DNA from: Sporosarcina sp. FSL K6-2383
GTDB lineage: Bacteria; Bacillota; Bacilli; Bacillales_A; Planococcaceae
NCBI RefSeq assembly: GCF_038618305.1
Contig: NZ_CP152017.1
Coordinates: 3,600,001-3,664,000, forward strand
Length of the DNA: 64,000 nucleotides
Direction of reading: 5' to 3'
Made by a program: the position numbers and the translations under genes. Every line of letters begins with the position of its first letter. The stretch's first letter is position 1. A model generated the notes under the pieces. The model saw only the letters and a program-made list of their open reading frames with translations, was not told the DNA's origin and ran no database searches. This document shows positions 1 to 9,163 of the stretch, piece by piece.

Positions 1-2
1 TT

Positions 3-50
3 AATGAGAAGTCTTTAGAGATTGTATCACAGCATATTTTAGCTGAATAA
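3..50 (+). CDS. C-terminal end of an unidentified gene cut by the window edge
   Basis: Frame 3 is open from the first base and gives a 15-residue tail (NEKSLEIVSQHILAE) before a TAA at 48-50. A hairpin terminator follows about 70 bases later, which fits the end of a plus-strand gene. The piece is too short to name and could be a chance open frame. Confidence 0.35.
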   Translation, partial: NEKSLEIVSQHILAE

Positions 51-118
51 ACAAAGCTAATACCGATATTCGGGCAGCTTTTCAATTGAACAGAAGACAG
101 TATAATATATATTGCATT

Positions 119-166
119 AAAAAGGTATCTTCCAGTTCACACAACGAACAAGGAAGATACCTTTTC
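119..166. terminator. bidirectional terminator
   Basis: Inverted arms at 119-133 and 152-166 (AAAAGGTATCTTCC paired with GGAAGATACCTTTT) are flanked by A-runs and T-runs, so the hairpin can stop transcription from both sides. It lies between the plus-strand gene end at 50 and the minus-strand yitJ stop at 170. Confidence 0.8.
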
Positions 167-169
167 ATT

Positions 170-2038
170 TTAATGTACAATACTCGCTGTTCTCATGACC
201 TTATTCGTCGCACCTGCATCTACTTTTTCATTAATGTACTCTGTCAAATCGACAGTCATATCGTAACGCATAAACGGCGTAATTAAATAGATCCCATGGA
301 AATGCTCCAAAGCCACGTCAATCAATTCCTTCGCCACTGCAATACCTTCTCGCGTAGACTGTTCACGGTCTCCCGCAAATAGTCCCATTCTTGCACGGAC
401 TTCATCTGTTAGCTTAATACCTGGCACTTCATTGTGAAGAAACTCTGCATTTTGTGACGACGTCAATGGCATAATACCAATATAAATCGGCGCTTGAATA
501 TGCTTTGTCGCTTCATACAATTCAATAATTTTTTCTGGGCTATAGATTGGCTGCGTGATAAAGTAATCAGCCCCAGCATCTATTTTTTTCTCCATTCGTT
601 GTACAGCTCGCTCGATATGACGCACATTTGGGTTAAAGGCTGCCGCCACTGTAAACGATGTTTTTTGTTGTAACGACTTACCTGACCATGAGATTCCTTC
701 ATTAAATTGCTTAATGAGTTGAATCAATTCAAAAGATGTCACATCGAAAACAGATGTCGCACCAGGAAAATCACCAATTTTCGTTGGATCTCCTGTGATT
801 GCCAATAATTCAGTAATGCCCATTGTGTGCAGTCCCATAAGATGCGATTGCAAGCCGATGAGGTTACGATCTCGACAGGTCACATGGACAAGAGGCGTTG
901 CACCAATATTTTGCTTCACTAATGATCCCATTGATGCATTACAAATTCTTGGGGATGCCAGGGAGTTATCAGCCAATGTAATAGCATCCACACCTGCATC
1001 ATGCAAAGCCTGTGCCCCTTCAAAAAACTTAGCCGTGTTTAGATGCTTAGGCGCATCCAATTCCACAATAATCGAATGCCGCTTTTTCACTGTTTCAAGC
1101 AAGGTCGGTTTATCCAAATCCTTCGATTCTGTAGCACTCACCGGAGCTGAATGCTCTTTCACTTGCTTATCTTGCACATGTACCCGATTCGTTAGCCCTT
1201 CTACCAGTGCGCGAATATGCGCCGGCGTAGTACCACAACATCCTCCTAGTAAACCAACACCCTCCTTACGGAAATTAAGCGCCAGTTTACCAAAATAATC
1301 GGGTTCATTTTCATACGTTAATTTGCCATCCGTATAGCTCGGGAAGCTAGCATTCGGGTACACAGCCAATAAGGCATGTTTCGGCAATGGGACTTCCTCT
1401 AAAGCTTTTAACATATGGTAAGGCCCTAATCCACAATTAACTCCCACAACATCCGCACCTATCACTTCCAACTGCTGCAAAGCATCTGCCAGCGCCAAGC
1501 CATTTTGTAGCACTCCTGCTTCATGCATCGAGACATTCGTAATAATTGGAATATCCGTCGCTTCCCGTGCAATTTTGAGCACTGCTGTTAATTCATCAAA
1601 ATCATAATAGGTTTCTAATAAAATGCCATCCACACCTTCAGCAAGCAGGCATTGTAGTTGTTGCTTAAAGCTTTGCTCGATTTCTTCTTTTGTACCAATC
1701 AGTGTTTTGGAGCCATGAATGCCACCAATCGTCCCGAGAATAAACGTATTTTTCCCGGCCGCTTTTTTAGCAATAGCAACGGCTGCCCTATTGATTTCTT
1801 CGACATTATCCTCTAGTCCATAACGTGCTAATTTTATGTAGTTGGCGCCGTATGTATTCGTTTGAATCACATCAGCCCCTGCCTGAATATAAGCTTGATG
1901 AATATTTAACACTTGCTCAGGATGTGTCAAATTTAGCTCCTCAAAACAACGGTCTACCCCATTTGTATACAGCAATGTTCCCATCGCACCATCACCAATC
2001 AAAATACGCTCTTTCATCGTCTCAAGTAAATTTGCCAA
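170..2038 (-). CDS. yitJ: bifunctional homocysteine S-methyltransferase / methylenetetrahydrofolate reductase
   Basis: The 622-residue protein joins two enzymes of methionine synthesis. Residues about 1-285 are a homocysteine S-methyltransferase barrel with the zinc-ligand cysteines seen in VGVNCGLGP and GGCCGTTP. Residues about 315-600 are a methylenetetrahydrofolate reductase domain (GITELLAITGDPTK, DYFITQPIYSPE). The length and order match Bacillus YitJ. The start is a TTG preceded by GAGAGGGGAT at good spacing. An S-box leader lies directly upstream, so expression should fall when S-adenosylmethionine is plentiful. The gene appears to be transcribed alone and ends at the shared terminator at 119-166. 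Confidence 0.93.
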   Translation of the reverse strand: MANLLETMKERILIGDGAMGTLLYTNGVDRCFEELNLTHPEQVLNIHQAYIQAGADVIQTNTYGANYIKLARYGLEDNVEEINRAAVAIAKKAAGKNTFILGTIGGIHGSKTLIGTKEEIEQSFKQQLQCLLAEGVDGILLETYYDFDELTAVLKIAREATDIPIITNVSMHEAGVLQNGLALADALQQLEVIGADVVGVNCGLGPYHMLKALEEVPLPKHALLAVYPNASFPSYTDGKLTYENEPDYFGKLALNFRKEGVGLLGGCCGTTPAHIRALVEGLTNRVHVQDKQVKEHSAPVSATESKDLDKPTLLETVKKRHSIIVELDAPKHLNTAKFFEGAQALHDAGVDAITLADNSLASPRICNASMGSLVKQNIGATPLVHVTCRDRNLIGLQSHLMGLHTMGITELLAITGDPTKIGDFPGATSVFDVTSFELIQLIKQFNEGISWSGKSLQQKTSFTVAAAFNPNVRHIERAVQRMEKKIDAGADYFITQPIYSPEKIIELYEATKHIQAPIYIGIMPLTSSQNAEFLHNEVPGIKLTDEVRARMGLFAGDREQSTREGIAVAKELIDVALEHFHGIYLITPFMRYDMTVDLTEYINEKVDAGATNKVMRTASIVH

Positions 2039-2100
2039 CTGTCTATCCCCTCTCTATTTTCACCTTTTATTTATCCTGTTTTAAAAATTAATATAGAAAC

Positions 2101-2140
2101 AAAAAAGCCTCTTCCTTTAATTGAATAAAGGAAGAAGACT
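2101..2140 (-). terminator. S-box expression-platform terminator
   Basis: On the minus strand, AGTCTTCTTCCTTTA pairs with TAAAGGAAGAGGCT and is followed by a run of T. It sits between the SAM aptamer and the yitJ start, where a SAM-I riboswitch places its intrinsic terminator. Confidence 0.8.
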
Positions 2141-2154
2141 CTACATTTGACTAA

Positions 2155-2268
2155 GTCTTTTCCTCATCTATCAAGCCGATTTCTCGACTTGCTGGAATTA
2201 GCACCGTACCAATTATGGCGGTTGCTGAGGTGTCAATGGGCCAGTCCCTATACCTCTCTAGATAAGAA
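2155..2268 (-). promoter_or_regulatory. SAM-I (S-box) riboswitch aptamer
   Basis: Read on the minus strand from 2268, the leader contains the S-box consensus blocks in order: TTATCTAGAGAGGT, then AGGGACTGGCCC, then CACCTCAGCAACC, then GGTACGGTGCTAATTCC, closing with GATAGATGAGGA. The P1 strand pairs near its ends. This family binds S-adenosylmethionine and turns off methionine genes, which fits the yitJ gene downstream. Confidence 0.92.
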
Positions 2269-2274
2269 AAACTA

Positions 2275-2303
2275 TTATTAAGTTAAATTTCTGTTATTGA
2301 TAA
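2275..2303 (-). promoter_or_regulatory. candidate SigA promoter of yitJ
   Basis: On the minus strand TTATCA and TAATAA are separated by 17 bases and lie just upstream of the predicted start of the S-box leader. The position is right; the -35 is imperfect. Confidence 0.45.
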
Positions 2304-2419
2304 CCATACGCTATTTAGTGAAAATTAGCAATACCTTTTTGGGAAGTGATGAATAATAAGCATTTCCCATCATTGTGTTAAGATTAATAACAGGTTTACA
2401 ATCGAAAGGTGGATGCACG

Positions 2420-3469
2420 ATGGACAATACGATTCCAGTAAAATTGACTTCACTCACAACAAAAGGCGGCTGCGGCTGTAAAATTGGACCTGCTGATTTA
2501 GCGCAAGTATTGCGTAGTCTTCCTCCTGCAACACCTGATCCTAATTTACTCGTTGGTCTTGATACAAGTGATGATGCAGGTGTTTATAAACTAACGGACG
2601 ACATTGCAATGGTGCAAACGCTCGACTTTTTCACACCGATTGTTGATGATCCTTATGATTTCGGGCAAATTGCGGCGACCAATGCGATTAGCGATGTCTA
2701 TGCGATGGGTGGTAAACCAATTACAGCACTCAATATTGTAGCTTTCCCGATTGCCACTTTAGATAAAAACATCCTTGCAGCCATTTTACGCGGCGCGGGT
2801 GATAAATTAAAAGAAGCTGGCGTTACACTGGTCGGCGGACATTCCATCGACGATCAGGAACCGAAATTCGGACTGGCGGTTACAGGAGTCGTTCACCCCG
2901 ATAAAGTACGGACCAATGCCGGAGCTAAGCCTGGCGATAAGCTGTTATTAACAAAACCGATTGGTGTTGGTATTTACACGACTTCATTGAAAAATGGATT
3001 ATTGACTGAAGATGAAGTGGTTGAAGTGACAAAAGTGATGACTACACTTAATAAAACAGCTGCAGAAGCAATGGCTACATATGATGTCCATGCTGCCACT
3101 GATGTAACAGGCTTCGGATTATTAGGACATACATCTGAAATGGCCAAAGCAAGTAACGTTGGCATTCATATACATGCCAACCAAGTACCTGTTTTACCAC
3201 GTACAAAAGAACTTGCCGCAGTAGGTAAAGTACCTGGAGGCACAAAAAATAACTTTGCTCATGTAGCGGATATCGTAACGTATGCAGATACATTAGATCA
3301 AATTGATCGTTGGATTTTATGCGACGCGGTCACTTCTGGTGGATTGCTCATTGCACTAGCAGAACATGAGGCCACCAACTTGTTGAATGACCTTCAGCAA
3401 CAAGGCGTTGATGCACGAATCATCGGAGAGGTAACAGAGGACAACAAAGGTCGTATCACGGTTTCATAA
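2420..3469 (+). CDS. selD: selenide, water dikinase (selenophosphate synthase)
   Basis: This enzyme makes selenophosphate from selenide and ATP, the selenium donor for selenoproteins and for 2-selenouridine in tRNA. The protein has the N-terminal GGCGCK signature with cysteine rather than selenocysteine at the catalytic position, then the ATP-binding LDTSDDAGVY and the later VTGVVHPD and DVTGFGLLGH blocks. The chosen ATG gives 349 residues, the usual family size, and follows AAAGGTGG at good spacing; an upstream in-frame ATG at 2375 lacks such a site. The mnmH gene follows after about 20 bases, so the selenophosphate is probably meant for tRNA. No selA or selB is seen in this window. Confidence 0.95.
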   Translation: MDNTIPVKLTSLTTKGGCGCKIGPADLAQVLRSLPPATPDPNLLVGLDTSDDAGVYKLTDDIAMVQTLDFFTPIVDDPYDFGQIAATNAISDVYAMGGKPITALNIVAFPIATLDKNILAAILRGAGDKLKEAGVTLVGGHSIDDQEPKFGLAVTGVVHPDKVRTNAGAKPGDKLLLTKPIGVGIYTTSLKNGLLTEDEVVEVTKVMTTLNKTAAEAMATYDVHAATDVTGFGLLGHTSEMAKASNVGIHIHANQVPVLPRTKELAAVGKVPGGTKNNFAHVADIVTYADTLDQIDRWILCDAVTSGGLLIALAEHEATNLLNDLQQQGVDARIIGEVTEDNKGRITVS

Positions 3470-3490
3470 TTTAGCTAGAAGGTGAAAGAG

Positions 3491-4540
3491 ATGTTTAAAG
3501 ACTTGACAATAGACGAATTATTGGCTGTGCAAGCAAAGGGACCACATACATTTATTGATGTTCGGTCCCCGAAAGAATTTAATGAGGCCACAATTCCTGG
3601 AAGCATCAATATTCCTGTTTTTGATGATGAAGAACGAGCTGAAATTGGAACGCTATACAAACAGGTCGGGCAAGATGTCGCCAAGGATAGGGGACTTGAA
3701 ATCTTTTCGAAAAAACTGCCCGACTTCATCCGCGCCTTCAAAAACATTGATACACCGATGACCGTATTTTGTTGGCGTGGCGGTATTCGCAGTAAAACGG
3801 CCGCCACTGTCCTTGATTTAATGGGTATCCATACAACTCGGTTGACAGGTGGGGTTCGTACTTTTCGACAATGGGTCGTCCATGAGTTGGAACGTGAGGA
3901 CTTCGCACCGACCTTTGTTGTACTTAACGGCTATACCGGATCAGGCAAAACTGCTATTTTGAAGAGGCTAGCTGACAAAGGATTTCCCGTCCTCGATTTC
4001 GAACATATCGCGGGCCACCGTGGTTCTATTTTCGGTCAAATTGGACTGGAGCCAAGCAATCAAAAGAAATTCGACTCACTGCTCGTTCATGAATTGGTTC
4101 GACTGAGAACAGCACCGTATGTTTTCATCGAAGGCGAAAGTAGACGGATTGGCAAAGTCAGTATGCCTGCCTTCTTATTCCATAAAAAAGAAACAGGCGT
4201 ACAACTCAGCATACACTTACCTATTGAAGAACGAGTCAATAATATTCTTGCTGATTATGAGCCACAAAAATATCCAGTTCATTTCAAAGATGCCTTTCAA
4301 ATTATTAAAAAACGGCTGCATACCCCCATTGCCAAACAAATCGAAGATGACTTGGCAATCGGTGACTTTGCATCAGTTACAAAACTCTTACTCGAACACT
4401 ACTACGACCCGCGCTATGAGCATTCTATCCATCAGCATACAGAGATTGAACATGTTCATATCACTGCTAGCAATATGGACGATGCTTTTCGACAACTACT
4501 TTTGATTATCAGAAATTTAAATCTATGTAAGTTAAAATAA
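3491..4540 (+). CDS. mnmH: tRNA 2-selenouridine synthase
   Basis: MnmH (SelU, YbbB) replaces sulfur by selenium in the wobble 2-thiouridine of certain tRNAs. The N-terminal 130 residues form a rhodanese domain with the catalytic cysteine in FCWRGGIRS. A P-loop domain follows with the Walker A motif GYTGSGKTAIL near residue 150. I place the start at the ATG at 3491, after AGAAGGTG with good spacing, giving 349 residues; a GTG nine bases upstream is possible. It forms a two-gene operon with selD. Confidence 0.93.
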   Translation: MFKDLTIDELLAVQAKGPHTFIDVRSPKEFNEATIPGSINIPVFDDEERAEIGTLYKQVGQDVAKDRGLEIFSKKLPDFIRAFKNIDTPMTVFCWRGGIRSKTAATVLDLMGIHTTRLTGGVRTFRQWVVHELEREDFAPTFVVLNGYTGSGKTAILKRLADKGFPVLDFEHIAGHRGSIFGQIGLEPSNQKKFDSLLVHELVRLRTAPYVFIEGESRRIGKVSMPAFLFHKKETGVQLSIHLPIEERVNNILADYEPQKYPVHFKDAFQIIKKRLHTPIAKQIEDDLAIGDFASVTKLLLEHYYDPRYEHSIHQHTEIEHVHITASNMDDAFRQLLLIIRNLNLCKLK

Positions 4541-4573
4541 GGAAATAACCGTACAAATTATATACCACTTTAC

Positions 4574-4650
4574 ATTCATCCCACTACTAAGGAGAGATTG
4601 AACTTCATCTCACCTTAGTAGTGGGGACTTCTGCCGATTCAAGTTAAAAC
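4574..4650. repeat. hairpin and fragment related to the 13.1/28.0 kb repeat family
   Basis: A 13-bp inverted repeat (CCCACTACTAAGG with CCTTAGTAGTGGG, 4580-4592 and 4613-4625) is followed by GGGACTTCTGCCGATTCAAG. Nearly the same tail occurs at 13291-13313 and, reversed, around 28010-28030. It may also separate the convergent mnmH and permease transcripts, but there is no clear T-run. Confidence 0.55.
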
Positions 4651-4719
4651 CACACACTTTTAACACGACGATTACATATACATATAAGGGACTACATACG
4701 AGCATGACCAGCGTAGATG

Positions 4720-6078
4720 TCAATTGGCAAAGACCATTTGCACCCAGAAGTATAACAATGTCAGCGTTACTATCGTTGTGATCGGTATGACGATTAACGA
4801 TATGCTCAAATAATCTTTCCAAGACACTTTTATCTTATTTCTTCTTAGGATACTCATCCAAATTAGCGAAGCGAGGGTACCAATCGGTAACAATAACGAT
4901 CCCATGTCACTACCTATAATATTCGCAAGATAGATAGTCTTTAATGTGATTGGATCTAGCCCCATTTCAGTTAAAGTGATTGTCCCAATCATTAGAGCCG
5001 GGTGATTATTAAAGATGTTCGCCAGTAATGAAACTACCCCCCCCATGATAAAACTTGCTTGAAATAATCCCTGCGTTACAATTGGTTCGCACCATTGCAC
5101 GAGCAAAGCTGTTAGTCCCACATTGTGCAAGCCATAAATGATTACATACATAGAGAAGGCGAATATAAGAATGTGCCAAGGCGTCTTCTTCAAAAGATCC
5201 ACCGGGTTCGTGCGCAAATGATACCATCTCCAGCCTAACAGGGCGACTGATCCAAGTACTGCCACAATTTCAATGGGAACATTGATAAAAGAGGCAACGA
5301 AAAGGAGACAACGCATTACAAAGACAAACAGTAAAATTTTCATCATAAATTTTGTGCGTTTTTGTTTTGTTTCAACAGAAATCTTTGTTTTTAATGGATG
5401 GAAATTTTTATTGAAAAAAATTTCTTCTATATCATTCGCGGAGCTAGGTAATGTTTTGAGTAGCTTATTTTTCACTACCATATACATCAGACCTGACATA
5501 AACAACAAGCCTATCGTCGCCGGGACAAACATCATAGCCGTGTGCATCCAAAGAGACATGTCCACAATTTCCAAAGCAATCAAGTTCACGATATTACTTA
5601 CGCCAATTGGTGCACTCGAAGCTGTGGCAATGAGAGCGCCACTTAATAGATAAGGTATTTGTTGGTGAGGTTTTAGTCGGAGATTTTTAAGTAGTAAAAT
5701 TAAAATTGGGGTCGTTATTAAAATACTCCCATCGTTATTAAATAAAAGTGTCATCAAAAAGCATAGCAACTGGATATTCCAATAAAGACGGTGACCTGAG
5801 TCTTTCGAGAAATGGGCTAGCTTGGCGGCTGCCCAATGGAAAAAACCAAAACTCTCTAAGATAACAGCCATAACAATCGTCGCAATAATCGTAACGGATG
5901 CACCACCAATTTTACTGATGATATCCATAATGTCTGCTTGTGAAACAATCCCCGTCAATAAAATGATTGCTGCACCAATCGACGCTGGCCATGCCTCATT
6001 CATTCCTCTAGGTCTCCAAAATATGACTAACATAGTTGTTAAGAAGACCAAACCGGTAATTCCAATTTGAAAGCTCAT
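4720..6078 (-). CDS. ArsB/NhaD-type ion permease
   Basis: A 452-residue integral membrane protein with about 11-12 hydrophobic segments. It has the layout of the ArsB/NhaD (ion transporter) superfamily: an early RPRGMNEAWPASIGA stretch, the LLFNNDGSILITTPI loop in the first half and NIFNNHPALMIGTITL in the second. These paired asparagine-rich re-entrant loops are typical. Arsenite efflux is a possible role, but no arsR or arsC lies nearby, so the substrate is open. The start ATG lies about 12 bases from GAAGGG, a long spacing. It appears to be a single gene. Confidence 0.75.
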   Translation of the reverse strand: MSFQIGITGLVFLTTMLVIFWRPRGMNEAWPASIGAAIILLTGIVSQADIMDIISKIGGASVTIIATIVMAVILESFGFFHWAAAKLAHFSKDSGHRLYWNIQLLCFLMTLLFNNDGSILITTPILILLLKNLRLKPHQQIPYLLSGALIATASSAPIGVSNIVNLIALEIVDMSLWMHTAMMFVPATIGLLFMSGLMYMVVKNKLLKTLPSSANDIEEIFFNKNFHPLKTKISVETKQKRTKFMMKILLFVFVMRCLLFVASFINVPIEIVAVLGSVALLGWRWYHLRTNPVDLLKKTPWHILIFAFSMYVIIYGLHNVGLTALLVQWCEPIVTQGLFQASFIMGGVVSLLANIFNNHPALMIGTITLTEMGLDPITLKTIYLANIIGSDMGSLLLPIGTLASLIWMSILRRNKIKVSWKDYLSISLIVIPITTIVTLTLLYFWVQMVFAN

Positions 6079-6270
6079 GCATATACATATCCCTTCTTTT
6101 TATTGTTTGTCCGTTTCCTTGTATGTATATTCACTCTGTACAACCGAAAACAAGATGTATGTCCACCTCTTTCAAAATGTATATTCGGACTAAACGCAAA
6201 ACCGACCTTAAAAAGATGGACAACCGTTCAAATTTCAGATGACAACAACATCCTAAGGAAACTTGTCCAC

Positions 6271-6305
6271 AAAAAAATAGGCTGTCGATGGTTTCTCGTC
6301 AGCCT
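6271..6305 (-). terminator. terminator of the CotB-like gene pair
   Basis: Minus-strand AGGCTG and CAGCCT arms with inner GA/TC pairing are followed by ATTTTTTTG, just beyond the stop at 6351. The rest of 6079-6350 shows no other gene. Confidence 0.7.
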
Positions 6306-6350
6306 GAAAAGGGGTCTTCCCTTCAGCAAAGTTGCATGGATGCAACTGAC

Positions 6351-7019
6351 TCACACTACATGTAATGTCTTAATATGGCTCAAGTTCACATACATAGAGT
6401 CCGCTCTTGCAGTTTGAATCTTGGCAAATTGTTGCTCAACATTTGTTATTTTTCCTATATGACTTTTAGGGCCGCCAATATTTAATACTACAATTTCATC
6501 TTTAAACTGTTCAACCTGAACTTCAAAGGTGCTTGCTAGTGTTTCATTATTAGGCTGCACTAAGAGATTCAAGCCGTAAGGAAGCTCATTTTGAGCATAA
6601 GGAATCAGCCATTTCAGATGTTTTAAGGAAATGTACATTGTTTTATAAATCGGGGATTGGAATACAAAATAGTTATCCATAATACTCGTAATATAGCCAT
6701 GCAAAGGCTCTCCGCCTGTTACGTAGATTTCAACATATTTTCCCCGAGCTAGAGTAAGAACCTTTCTAAATGATAAATCTACATCCATTTCATCTGCACT
6801 TATACTTGGCAACTCTGTCGGGGCTTGTATACAATCGTCATTATTGTAATCAACCTCAAAGTTTTGGATATGATCTAAGGGAATATAGACAAATACTTTC
6901 CCATTAAAAAGTACCATCGCGTCCATGCCTGAATCAATTACAGTTCCATTCAGTAGTTTTTTTCCGGAAACCTCCAGTCGAACAACTTCCTTGACCAAGC
7001 TTTGAATAATTTGATTCAC
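6351..7019 (-). CDS. CotB-like spore coat protein, three-repeat form
   Basis: About 222 residues made almost wholly of three copies of a roughly 55-residue unit. The units lie near residues 5-55, 90-140 and 165-222. Each has a hydrophobic V(K/R) start, a GGP or SGK turn, and a closing segment of the type YIPLDHI, YISLKHL and YVNLSHI. The same unit builds the N-terminal part of Bacillus CotB. Unlike CotB it has no long low-complexity tail. I prefer the GTG at 7019 after AAAGGAG over the ATG at 7061, because it starts at the repeat as its paralog does. It follows the 511-residue paralog by 50 bases and is probably co-transcribed. Confidence 0.75.
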   Translation of the reverse strand: MNQIIQSLVKEVVRLEVSGKKLLNGTVIDSGMDAMVLFNGKVFVYIPLDHIQNFEVDYNNDDCIQAPTELPSISADEMDVDLSFRKVLTLARGKYVEIYVTGGEPLHGYITSIMDNYFVFQSPIYKTMYISLKHLKWLIPYAQNELPYGLNLLVQPNNETLASTFEVQVEQFKDEIVVLNIGGPKSHIGKITNVEQQFAKIQTARADSMYVNLSHIKTLHVV

Positions 7020-7068
7020 ATCCACAGCTCCTTTTGATTTATGCCTAGTAATACCCAACATACTTCTC

Positions 7069-8604
7069 TTATCGTAAATCTCTCAATTGATGGTACATCT
7101 TTTCTGCATACTTCATTAATGAACGATACTGTTTCTCTTCCATTCCTTCAGGATTCGTTTGTCTTACAGACAGATAAGAGGGATTTTCATCAACAACATT
7201 TCCAGCTGCATGCATCATTAATGAATGGTACTGCATCTTCAAGCTTGCTTGTTGTTCTTCACGACTTATTTGTCTAGTAGTATCAGCTGTTATTCCAGCG
7301 AGCTCGTTTTTTTTATCTACAATTTCAAAATCGTTCTCCACTGCTTTTATTGAATTCGTTTTAAGCAACGAGTGCTTTATGCGTTTAAGTCGTTTCTTAC
7401 GCCGTCTCTTTTTTAAAGCAATGCTATCATCGACTAAAGATTCACTTTCCACATCGACGTTAAAATGATCTAGTATTTCCTTTTTATCATCTTGTTCAGA
7501 GTTATTTTGGCCTAACAATTTATGATGATCAGTCATAATGGTGTTCCATTCAGAAAGGAGTATCCTTTTTTCATTTAGCCTAGACTGATATTCAGCTAGG
7601 TTAAATCGTTCTTCATGACTAGACGATTCATATTCGTCCTGTTTACCCAATAAAAGTATATCTGTAGTCTCTGCATAAAATTCTGAAGATTCTTGCCTAC
7701 TACTTGCGATACTTCTTACTGCTCCAATCAGATTTTCTATTGCTAGCGCCATTCCTGGATTGTCGTTTATTGGTTTAAGTTGTTGAATGACAATTTGCTC
7801 CTCCTGAAGAGGATTATGTTGGATATCCTCACTGGTTTGGGGTGCAAATCCACGAATCACCTTTTCTTGATTGCTTTCTATATGCAGTTCTCCACCCCAC
7901 CCTAGTTCATTAGGTTTGTTACTACTCACAGACTTAGAATTAACCTCTAGATTTCCTGCGACATCGTACTCTATTTGTAATTCTATTCCCTGTCCTGTTA
8001 CCTTTTCTAAAATTGGATTTTCACTACTTTTTCCCGACTCATTGTTGCTCATTAATGAGGGTTGTTCGATGACAACCTGTTTTACTTGCTGCTCGTTAAT
8101 TTCTGCTATCTCACTAGGGATGATTGATATATGCTTTTTCTGACTAGCTAGTTGTTCCATTTGATTGAGCAAGATAATTTGTTCATCCGTTATTTCACTA
8201 TACATATTGGATATATGGGATTGGGGAATATAGAGGAGTTCCCCACTATTTATTACTATGATGTAATCCTCAGATATCTTGCTTAACACCCCGAAAACTT
8301 TTTCGTTACTCAGGCTATTAATAGTGACCCAGGTGTACCGAAGAGCCGTCCATACATTGGCTAGTGAGCTTCTATTGAGATATGGAACTTTTACAGTCAC
8401 AATATGAGCATCTTTAGAATTCTTAGAAAGAACCTTAATATGTTGGAGTGTTACATACATAACCTTTTGATCGATATCAACGACAAGATGATCTTGTTTA
8501 ACGTCCAACAAAATACCCTCTATGAATTGATTGCCACAAAGTAATAAACCAATTTTTAAACCTTTAAGGCCGCCTACTATTTCTTCAAATTTTCGCTTTT
8601 GCAA
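7069..8604 (-). CDS. cotB: CotB-like spore coat protein with long C-terminal extension
   Basis: A 511-residue protein. Residues about 6-62 and 87-137 are two CotB-type units (ending YVTLQHI and YIPQSHI). They are followed by a long polar, low-complexity linker, a very basic KKRRRKKRLKRIK patch near residue 400, and a tail in which QYHSLMMHA and QYRSLMKYA form a near repeat. In B. subtilis CotB is an outer-coat protein whose Ser-rich C-terminal half is phosphorylated by CotH; cotH lies about 1.2 kb away here. The start is TTG after GGGAGG. The name is by family resemblance and neighbourhood. Confidence 0.75.
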   Translation of the reverse strand: MQKRKFEEIVGGLKGLKIGLLLCGNQFIEGILLDVKQDHLVVDIDQKVMYVTLQHIKVLSKNSKDAHIVTVKVPYLNRSSLANVWTALRYTWVTINSLSNEKVFGVLSKISEDYIIVINSGELLYIPQSHISNMYSEITDEQIILLNQMEQLASQKKHISIIPSEIAEINEQQVKQVVIEQPSLMSNNESGKSSENPILEKVTGQGIELQIEYDVAGNLEVNSKSVSSNKPNELGWGGELHIESNQEKVIRGFAPQTSEDIQHNPLQEEQIVIQQLKPINDNPGMALAIENLIGAVRSIASSRQESSEFYAETTDILLLGKQDEYESSSHEERFNLAEYQSRLNEKRILLSEWNTIMTDHHKLLGQNNSEQDDKKEILDHFNVDVESESLVDDSIALKKRRRKKRLKRIKHSLLKTNSIKAVENDFEIVDKKNELAGITADTTRQISREEQQASLKMQYHSLMMHAAGNVVDENPSYLSVRQTNPEGMEEKQYRSLMKYAEKMYHQLRDLR

Positions 8605-8629
8605 TTTGGGGCGCCTCCCTCATAAGAAT

Positions 8630-8660
8630 ATCGTCGCTTCTGATTTACAGAAGCGACGAT
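8630..8660. terminator. hairpin between CotB-like genes
   Basis: A perfect 13-bp stem (ATCGTCGCTTCTG with CAGAAGCGACGAT) lies between the 161-residue and 511-residue CotB-like genes. The T-tract is short on the minus strand, so it may be an attenuator rather than a full stop. Confidence 0.6.
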
Positions 8661-8677
8661 TTTATTCATATACCCAT

Positions 8678-9163
8678 TTATTCATTTTCTTTTTTTGAAT
8701 CTTCCTGTTTATTCTTTTCATCATCTTTAACTGCTTTTTCAATTTTCACACCATAGCTGATGTTACGGATATGGAACAGGGAAACTCGGATTATTTCCTC
8801 ATTCGCGACAATTGTTACAAAATCATCTGTAACAGCGTCCATAACCCCCTCTAAAGTTTCAGGCCCACCACGGTTGATTTTCACCCAACGAAGTGTGAGT
8901 TGTTGTAAAATATCCTTGAAATCTGCAGCTTGAATGAACGTAAAATCCTCTGGAATTTCAACGTTGAGTTCTACCTGATTTTTCGCATCATACGTTAGGC
9001 TTTTGATATGCTGTGTATTATAATAGATTACTCCTTCATCAACATTCAGCAACGTAATATAATCCTCTTCCGCTGCTAACAACTTACCCACACGAGATTC
9101 TGGTCCACCTCTATCAACTTTAATGACTCTGTCTACGAGCGAGTGTATCATTTCCTTATTCAT
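8678..9163 (-). CDS. short CotB-like spore coat protein
   Basis: A 161-residue protein with two clear CotB units: residues about 7-60 (VDRGGPESRVGKLL, ending YYNTQHI) and 88-140 (INRGGPETLEGVM, ending RVSLFHI). A short charged KDDEKNKQEDSKK tail follows. It keeps the RGGPE motif best of the three paralogs and probably represents the ancestral form. It is first in a minus-strand series of three CotB-like genes and is divergent from the cotG-like/cotH pair. A spore-coat role is inferred from family and location. Confidence 0.78.
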   Translation of the reverse strand: MNKEMIHSLVDRVIKVDRGGPESRVGKLLAAEEDYITLLNVDEGVIYYNTQHIKSLTYDAKNQVELNVEIPEDFTFIQAADFKDILQQLTLRWVKINRGGPETLEGVMDAVTDDFVTIVANEEIIRVSLFHIRNISYGVKIEKAVKDDEKNKQEDSKKENE

